Source: Closterium sp. NIES-65 (lineage: Eukaryota > Streptophyta > Zygnematophyceae > Desmidiales > Closteriaceae). Taken from it: a stretch of DNA of 64,000 nucleotides. A model generated the notes under the pieces. That model did no database searches and was not told the DNA's origin. It worked only from the letters and a program-made list of their open reading frames with translations. Of the stretch, positions 56,749-64,000 are shown in pieces. The translations under genes and the position numbers were made by a program. The DNA is taken from assembly GCA_948144175.1 (NCBI GenBank), contig CANXME010002057.1, positions 1,325,501 to 1,389,500 on the forward strand. Reading direction: 5' to 3'. Within the stretch, counting starts at the first letter, position 1. Each line of letters starts with the position of its first letter.

Positions 56749-56895
56749 GCTCGATACCATGTGGAGAATAGAGTGAGAATGAATGAACTATGAGTGAAGT
56801 GAGTACAAATGGCAAAACCCTAATTGGGTTGTACCCCCTATGGTATACCCCACAGTAGCCTACACAACAGCATAAGCTACATATATGTTCTGACA

Positions 56896-57107
56896 GCAGC
56901 TTCATGCGAGCTTGCTCCGAGGCGGATACATGCTCGAAGCGAACTCGTAAGGCTGCGCCCCACTCCTTCCACGTGCGTATTTTAGTCACACCAAAGATTG
57001 GTTCTGCCACTTGATTAACCACTGTAGAGGTCCCGTCTGCCGCATGTGTCACACCTATCGGAGTCCCTGTTTCTAAGGTCCGGCGCCACCACTCAAGCGC
57101 CGCGCCC
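56896..57107 (-). pseudogene. gypsy gag N-terminal part (G3)
   Basis: Gag segment after copia D' up to the E3 LTR; same content as 29482-29693. Confidence 0.75.
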
Positions 57108-59585
57108 TGTTAAGATACTAGCGTTTAGAGGGCTTAGGAGCCATTGCTAGTGAGTTCTTAGAAGCTAAGGTTTAGGGTTGAAGTGAAGTGTCAAGAAAGC
57201 TGAGAAGGGGAAATGAGCTGTTTCACTATAGGTTGGCAACAACATATAGCAAAGAAACAAAGAAGGTGCACCACCAAACAAAGTTTATAATAACTACACT
57301 AACTATAGCTACAAGCAGTTACAAATATATTATAACACTCCCCCATAACTGCCTGCAGCAAAAGCTAATGCAGAGACACCCCCTGAAGGGGTACACCATG
57401 CGCAGTAGAAGGAGAGGGCAAGTAAGGAGGAGGGACTATATGAGGAGAGGCTGCTGGCAGGTGAAGCTGCTGGCTCCAAGGCGGCTGCTTCCTGGAACCT
57501 TCCTCAGTCCTCCAACTCCCCTTCCACACTCCTTGACAACCCTAGCACCTCTCCCCCAGCTCCCCCACACCCTCACACCCACCCCCCCCAGCGGCAGCTG
57601 CAGCAGTGGGAGAGAAAGGAGGAGGAGGGGAAGGGGATCACACACACCCATCACCCCCATACCCGCCACCCCATAGCCTCCCTTCCACGGCTGCACGCGC
57701 AGCAAGGAGACAAAGAAAGGGGGGGGGGGGGGGGGGGGGGGGGGCAAGGGCGACAGAGCAGAATAGAGCGCACAAGGGCGCAGGCAGCAGCAGGGCGCAC
57801 GAGGGCGCGGGCAGCAGCAGAGCGCACGAGGGCGCAGGCAGAGCAGAGCGCACAAGGGCGCGGGCAGCAGCAGGGCGCACAAGGGCGCGGGCAGCAACAG
57901 AGAACACGAGGGCTCAGGCAGAGTAGAGCGCACAAGGGCGCGGGCAGCAGCAGGGCGCACGAGGGCGCGGGCAGCAGCAGAGCGCACGAGGGCGCAGGCA
58001 GAGCAGAGGGCACAAGGACGCGGGCAGCAGCAGGGCGCACGAGGGTGCGGGCAGCAGCAGAGCGCACGAGGGCGCAGGAAGAGCAGAGCGCACAAGGGTG
58101 CGGGCAGCAGCAGGGCGCACGAGGGCGCGGGCAGCAGTAGGGTGCACAAGGGCGCGGGCAGTAGCAGAGCGCACGAGGGCGCAGGCAGAGCAGAGCGCAC
58201 AAGGCCGCGGGCAGTAGCAGGGCGCACGAGGGTGCGCGCAGCAGCAGAGCGCACGAGGGCGCAGGCAGAGCAGAGCGCACAAGGGCGCGGGCAGTAGCAG
58301 GGCGTACGAGGGCGCGAGCAGCAGCAGAGCGCACGAAGGCGCAGGCAGAAGCAGGGCGGCAACAGGCAGCAAAGGCACGAGCAGCAACGGGCGACAACGG
58401 GCAGCACAGGCACGGGCAGCAACGGGCGGCAATAGGCAGCACATGCACGGGCAGCAACGGGCGGCAACAGGCAGCACAGGCACGGGCAGCAACGGGCAGC
58501 ACAGGCACGGGCAGCAACGGGCGGCAACGGGCAGCACAGGCACAGGCAGCAACAGGCAGCACAGGCACGGGCAGCAACGGGCGGCAACACGCAGCACAGG
58601 CACGGGCAGCAACAGGCAGCACAGGCTCGGGCATCAACGAGCGGCAACAGGCAGCACAAGCATGGGCAACAACAGGCAGCAAGGGCAGCACAGGCACGGG
58701 CAGCAGCGGGCGGCACAGGCACGGGCAGCAACGGGCGGCAACAGGCAGCACAGGCACGGGCAGCAAAGGGCAGCACAGGCACAGGCAGCAACGGGCGGCA
58801 GCAGGCAGCACAGGCACGGGCAGCAACAGGCAGCAACAGGCAGTAGCAGGGCGCACGAGGGCGCGAGCAGCAGCAGAGCGCACGAAGGCGCAGGCAGAAG
58901 CAGGGCGGCAACAGGCAGCAAAGGCACGAGCAGCAACGGGTGGCAACGGGCAGCACAGGCACGGGAAGCAACGGGCGGCAACAAGCAGCACAGGCACGGG
59001 CAGCAACGGGCGGCAACAGGCAGCACAGGCACGGGCAGCAACGGGCAGCACAGGCACGGGCAGCAACGGGCGGCAACGGGCAGCACAGGCACGGGCAGCA
59101 ACAGGCAGCACATGCACGGGCAGCAACGGGCGGCAACACGCAGCACAGGCACGGGCAGCAACAAGCAGCTCAGGCTCGGGCATCAACGAGCGGCAACAGG
59201 CAGCACAGGCACGGGCAACAACAGGCAGCAACGGGCAGCACAGGCACAGGCAGCAACGGGCGGCATCGGGCAGCACAGGCACGGGCAGCAGCGGGCGGCA
59301 CAGGCACGGGCAGCAACGGGCGGCAACAGGCAGCACAGGCACGGGCAGCAAAGGGCAGCACAGGCACAGGCAGCAACGGGCGGCAACAGGCAGCACAGGC
59401 ACGGGCAGCAACAGGCAGCAACAGGCAGCACAAGCACAGGCAGCAACAGGCAGTACAGGCACGGGCAGCAACGGGCAGCAACGGGCAGCACAGGCACGGG
59501 CAGCAACAGGCAGCACAAGCACAGGCAGCAACAGGCAGCACAGGCACAGACAGCAACAGGCAGCACAGGCACGGGCAGCCATACC
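57108..59585 (-). mobile_element. Non-autonomous LTR element E3
   Basis: LTR 57108-57337, leader, G-run (about 57720-57744), and the two minisatellite types as in E2 with slightly different copy numbers. No coding domain. Confidence 0.75.
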
Positions 59586-59589
59586 GAGT

Positions 59590-60085
59590 CCAGGCGCTCG
59601 GCTGCAGCGCTGGCGCGGGCGCGGGTGAGGCAGAGGCGGTGGCCAGGGGGGAGGGCGCCGCGACAAGCAGGGACGGCGCCCAAGGAGTGCCGCTACGAGC
59701 ACGGGCGACGCCCCAGGGGCGCCGCGACGAGTAGGGGCGGCGTCCAGGGGGCGCCGCGACGAGCAGTGGCGACGCCCCGCGGGTCCCGCAGTGGCGTCGC
59801 AACGAGCAAGGCGACGCCTTGCGGGTCCTGCAGGGGCGTCGCGACGAGCAGGAGTGGCGACGCCCGGGTCCCGCAGGTGCGTCGCGACGAGCAGGAGCGG
59901 CGCCTCGCATGGCGCCGCGAAGTGGAAGGTACGGGCGGGCAAATCAGGCCCGCCCGTGGACGTGAGGCAGGCGCGCAGGCGGCGTGAGAGCAGGCCACGC
60001 GCGGGGCAGGAAGACGCCGCGCGCCCAGGGCCTGCCCTCACGCCGCCTGCGCGCCTGCCTCACGTCCACGGGCAGGCCTATCGCT
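59590..60085. repeat. Block R3 with long inverted repeat
   Basis: Same as R1 and R2. Inverted repeat arms at 59947-59996 and 60029-60078 carry two mismatches. Confidence 0.85.
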
Positions 60086-60089
60086 GCGC

Positions 60090-60940
60090 CCGTCGCTGTT
60101 TCTACGCACCGACACTACTCTGCCGCCGTTCTACATCCTCGTGTACGTCGACGACTTGGTTTTTGCTACTGCTGACACTGAGGCACTGACCTTAGTGAAG
60201 TCGGAGCTGTAGGCGAGACACACTTGTACTGACCTGGGTGAGTTGCGGAGCTATCTTGGCTTGCAGATCACCCGGGACAGAGCACGCCGCACCATCACCC
60301 TGACTGAGTCACACATGGTGCAGCAGGTCCTTTGGCGCTTCCGCTTCACGTGGTCCTCACCACAGCCCACTCCTCTGTCTACAGGCCACTCGCTCCCAGC
60401 TCCACCTTCGGACGAGTCCGTAGAGCCGAGTGGTCCGTACCCAGAGCTTGTCGGCTGCCTCATGTACCTGATGACGTGCACAGAAACTGACCTTGCGTAC
60501 CCTCTCAGCCTCCTGGCTTGCTATGTGGCACCCGGTAGACACCGAAAGGTGCACTTTGATGCTGTGAAGAGGGTACTGCGTTACTTGTGTAGCACATCGG
60601 GCATGGGGCTCGTGCTTGGAGGACGGGGTTCGCTGGTCCTCACAGGACACTCTGACGCTTCTTAGGCCGACGACCAGACGACTCACCGTTCGTGACAGGG
60701 TTACATCGTCAGTCTTGGCTCTGGATCTATCTCGTGGAGGTCCACTCGTTCTTCTTCTGTGCTTGGTTCCAGCTGTGAGGCCGAGATCTACGCCGGGGCC
60801 ATGGCTGCACAGGAGCTACGCTGGCTGACCTACGTGCTGACCGACTTGGGGGAGCAGCCTCGTTCTCCTCCAGTTCTGTATGTTGACAACAAGGCAATGC
60901 TTACCTTGTGTTGCAAGCAGAGACTCGAGCACCGAACAAA
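60090..60940 (+). pseudogene. copia RT/RNase H fragment (unit 3)
   Basis: Same fragment as 32757-33607, with the same stops (LVKSEL*, DAS*ADDQ) and the same end at LEHRTN. This shows it was copied as part of the unit rather than inserted independently. Confidence 0.88.
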
Positions 60941-62309
60941 TGTAACTATTCTCAATATCTTGAGGTGTACCCTTTTTTTGCGGGCTTCGCGATCACTTGA
61001 ATTCTTCACCATAAACCCATCCTTGAGTTCTTGATTGGTCTGTTGCACACACATGCGACACGCAGAACGTTCCACACACGACAAAATAGAAACCGCACAC
61101 GAGACACAAACGACCGCGTGACACGCGACTAGCATTCACACACTATTATAAGCATTAAAAATATACTATCACATGCCCTCACACCATTCTATGCACACAC
61201 GCATGCACGCACACAAACAGCAAGCCGAGTGCAAACCGTAGGTTGCACCAACAGGTGGAGCAGCATAAAGGGGATGGAGAGGGAAAGCAGAGGGAGTGGT
61301 ACCGTAGTTGCCTCTCGACAATATGATTGCAGCAGAGGCACATAGAGCTGTAACAGCCGAGGAACAAACGAGTGACCCAGGAGGACACAACTTCCATCAT
61401 CCAAAGGTGCAGCTTGAAGGATTCAGGCCTTAAATGACTCTTCCCTCGACAGAATTACTGCAGGGGAGGCATTAAGTGTTGTAGCGTCTGGTGGAGGCCA
61501 AAGTGCACAATTGGCTAAAAAGCCAACTATGTTCCAATCCAGAGCTGCTTTAGTGCATAAGACCTAAATGGGACATTTGTTCACTGAATATTGTGACAGT
61601 TGGAACAATGTATGCATTGATGGTTACGTTGTGGCAAGTGACTGAGTTGTATAGGAATATATTCTCTCAAGTTCTTCACCAGATGTATTTTGTTGTAAGA
61701 TATCTCAATTGTTGCATTCTGCTGGCTAATTTCGTATGGTTATCGAATTATCGAGTCCCTCTAAACTTTTCGAGTCGCACTCACGGAGCGCAGTGACCCC
61801 CTGGACTATCTCACCATTATTGGATCAATCCTCAGGGTGATCACACGAGCTGCTTTCAGATTCGGAACATTTTAAAAAACAAACAGAACGGTGACGTCTG
61901 GTAACAGGGAGTTCTTAGGACATGCCGTTCCTCTAAATCCTAGATGCAAGGTCACAAAATTATTGCCCGTCGCGGACGAGTGACTTTTGAGAGCACCCGT
62001 TTCCGCGCCCCACACAGACTTCCCAAATTTCCCAGTTCTGCTGAGCTCTCTCCACCTTCACTGCAACTCGCGCCGAGCCCAGCTTTAGAATTATAGCCTG
62101 AGCATTCGTTGCCTGAGCGGAGCGGAGAACCTCACTGAAGAAAGGGACGCAATTATACGAGGTGCATCACGTTCAGAGTGAGATGGCGCCGCGCGAGACG
62201 AATACTCGGACGCAGGCCCGGTGACTAGATTTCGCGACCTCGTCACGCGATTTTCAGCTGCCTAGAACTTGCCGCGTCGCGTCCTCTATGTCCATCCATC
62301 TAAGGCTTA
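60941..62309. other. Low-copy DNA upstream of CHRD gene (copy 2)
   Basis: Duplicate of 33608-34975 with a handful of substitutions and one A insertion near 61875. No gene seen. Confidence 0.7.
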
Positions 62310-62318
62310 GGAATGGAC

Positions 62319-62327
62319 TATATATAT
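62319..62327 (+). promoter_or_regulatory. TATA-like box of CHRD gene (copy 2)
   Basis: TATATATAT at the same position relative to the gene as in copy 1, and unchanged. Confidence 0.4.
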
Positions 62328-62614
62328 CTGTTCGGTTTCACTCAACAATCAAATCATTTCGAAGCCATCCGCCTTCAATCATCAGTCTCTCGGACTTCAG
62401 GACTGGAATTTCTAGCGCCGTCGGATAATCGCTGCGACAAGTCTCTGTTTTCGGCATGGCCTTCACTCCGGCTCGCGCCTTACTCTTAGGTACTAGCGTG
62501 AACGATTGCAGATTCTTCAACTGCTTGTTAGCCTAAAAATCAGCTTCAAGGCATCTTCGCCATTTGCTGATGTTGATCATCATCACATCATGATGCACGG
62601 AACGCCTTAAAACA

Positions 62615-63514
62615 ATGACTTACGCCGCCAAATTTCCGGACTTAATTTCGTATCGCATGTGTTTGCGTGCAGCTTTCCTAGCGGCAATGCTCGCAATTGC
62701 ACACTGCAGTCACGAGCATGTCGGTAAGATCCCTTGCTCCCTCCCCCTTCACTAAGAGTCTGATTCGTCACGTTTCTCAATAAATTCATCCTGTCATCCT
62801 GTCAGCATCAACTCTCTCTTCACTATATTTCACCGTGTTCTACTCATGTCGCACCAACTCATCTCCTCACTCTCATTCTCTTACCCTCGCTCCCCCGGTC
62901 GTCCATGCCTTCACAGACACCTTCTCAGCGAAGCTGCTAGGAGCGAACGAGGTTCCCAAGAACGACTCCCAAGCTGCGAAGAACGCGGTCGGCGACCAAC
63001 GCGGCGTCGCCTACATGAAGCTGAACATTTATATGTGAGTAACACGCTGGCTGTTGACGAAAGTGTAGAAAACACTCGACCATCGCTCGCTCGAACATCA
63101 CACATTCTCTCGTGCGACGTTCCTCTGATCCCACAACCTCCGTGCGTATTTCCATTATGATTATCTAAAACCGCTGCTACCATTTGCAGGGATGACGACA
63201 AACCCAAGTGGGTGAAATACACGGTGAAAACCAGTCGGCTGAAAGGCGAGATGCCGCCCACCAAGACGCACGTGCACAAGGGGGAGAAGGGGAAGAACGG
63301 CGATGTCCTTCTCGACCTTCCTTGCCATTACGAGAAGAAGGGCAACGAGGAGTGGCGGTGCGAGGGCTCTCTCGGGAAATACAAGGAAGATCGCTCGGAT
63401 TCGCTGCTCTCGGCTCTTAAGGATATTGTTAAGAAACCCAACGGACATTACGGTAATATCCACACTAAGCGGTTTCCTGATGGCGCCGTGCGTGGTCAGT
63501 TCGCGAAGGAGTAG
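62615..63514 (+). CDS. Secreted CHRD-domain protein (copy 2)
   Basis: Exons 62615-62723, 62917-63034 and 63190-63514, predicted from the same splice signals as copy 1. I see no difference in the coding parts, so both copies would make the same 183-residue protein with a signal-like N-terminus and motifs LLGANEVP, THVHKG and PDGAVRGQF. It lies about 27.3 kb from copy 1. Copy number of the product may be raised if both promoters work. Confidence 0.82.
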
Positions 63515-64000
63515 GAAAATGGAGCGGGCGAATCTTGTACTGGTAGAGAATACTAGTGAAGGTACTGCTGCCACTCCTTGTGGTCGTGTGTGCCAGAATA
63601 AGGGAGCAGGTGGTCAGGCCTGTTTGATTTGATTTTAACGTATCAATAGTTTTTTTTGTCACAAGCATGTTTATTGAAAGAGGATTGCTGTGATAGCAGA
63701 AAGCAGAAACTCCACCAGCAATCCTAGTATTTCCTGTCTCCACCAGTAAACCTAGTATTTCCTGTACCCACCAGCATGTTTTTATGCACTGGGTATTTTG
63801 GCTGTAAGAGTGAAGCGTATAGACCCTCAGGTGGATGCACAAGAGCATTGATTTAGGTGTTTGGAAAACATCTGCATATCAAATTGCTGTAGGAGAAGCT
63901 GTGCGGCTGTTGTCAGCTCTCCAGAATGTACGGTAGGGTTTCACAGGGTTAGGGTGGTTTATCAGCAGCAAAAACAAGATATTGCCGCTGCTTGTGGTGG
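63515..64000. other. 3' flank of CHRD gene (copy 2), cut by window end
   Basis: Matches 36181-36666 with one visible change (AAAAACAAG against AAAAGCAAG). Whether another gypsy copy follows cannot be seen. Confidence 0.6.

Larger units (their letters stand above)
42431..56895 (-). mobile_element. copia D' (unit 3), containing copia F
   Basis: Sister of copia D at the same gypsy position. LTRs are 42431-42566 and 56760-56895 (136 bp each). Target copies are GCAAC (42426-42430, one change) and GCAGC (56896-56900). Copia F (47634-55003) is nested in its gag fragment. Its 5' LTR keeps the empty site for the TRIM found in D. Confidence 0.92.

Overview
The window is eukaryotic nuclear DNA from a plant-like (green-lineage) genome and consists almost entirely of nested LTR retrotransposons around one duplicated host gene. 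Evidence for the lineage: copia primer-binding sites of the plant type (TGGTATCAGAGC and variants), a GT-AG intron-containing gene for a secreted CHRD-domain protein, and a chromodomain-like gypsy element. A GC-rich streptophyte alga is my best guess, but only a guess.

Layout: the window holds three tandem copies of one composite unit, U-G-E-R-RT. U is low-copy DNA with the CHRD gene. G is a dead Ty3/gypsy element on the minus strand. E is a non-autonomous LTR element inserted in its gag. R is a GC-rich block with a long hairpin. RT is a plus-strand copia RT/RNase H fragment. Unit 1 is G1 (1-3326 and 16384-16614), E1, R1 and RT1 (to about 19057). Its U is missing because of a deletion that joins RT1 straight to G2 at about 19058. 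Unit 2 is G2 (19058-22131 and 29482-29693), E2, R2, RT2 (to 33607), then U2 with the CHRD gene (33608-36719). Unit 3 is G3 (36720-42430 and 56896-57107), E3, R3, RT3 (to 60940), then U3 with a second CHRD gene (60941-64000, cut by the window end). U2 and U3 lie about 27.33 kb apart and differ at only about ten positions in 3 kb.

Younger insertions give a relative timeline through matched target-site duplications (TSDs) and empty sites in sister units. Unit 1 alone received a chimeric copia A/B (3327-16383, TSD GCCAT). Units 2 and 3 share copia D at one site (22132-29481 and 42431-56895, TSD GCAGC), so D predates the duplication that separated them. After that, D in unit 2 received a 347-bp TRIM inside its LTR (29122-29468, TSD ATATG). 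D' in unit 3 received copia F (47634-55003, TSD AAGAG), and G3 received the 1.5-kb non-autonomous element H (37914-39414, TSD AGGGG).

The only convincing host gene is the CHRD gene: three exons, 183 codons, an N-terminal signal-like segment and a TATA-like box upstream. The only near-intact mobile element is copia F. Its LTRs are identical by eye and its roughly 1968-residue polyprotein frame is broken only by one extra base in a C11 run. All other element genes carry stops, frameshifts, deletions or catalytic substitutions. Large open frames inside the minisatellite blocks (Cys/Leu/Pro-rich or Gly/Ala/Arg-rich) are artefacts of GC-rich repeats and are not annotated as genes.
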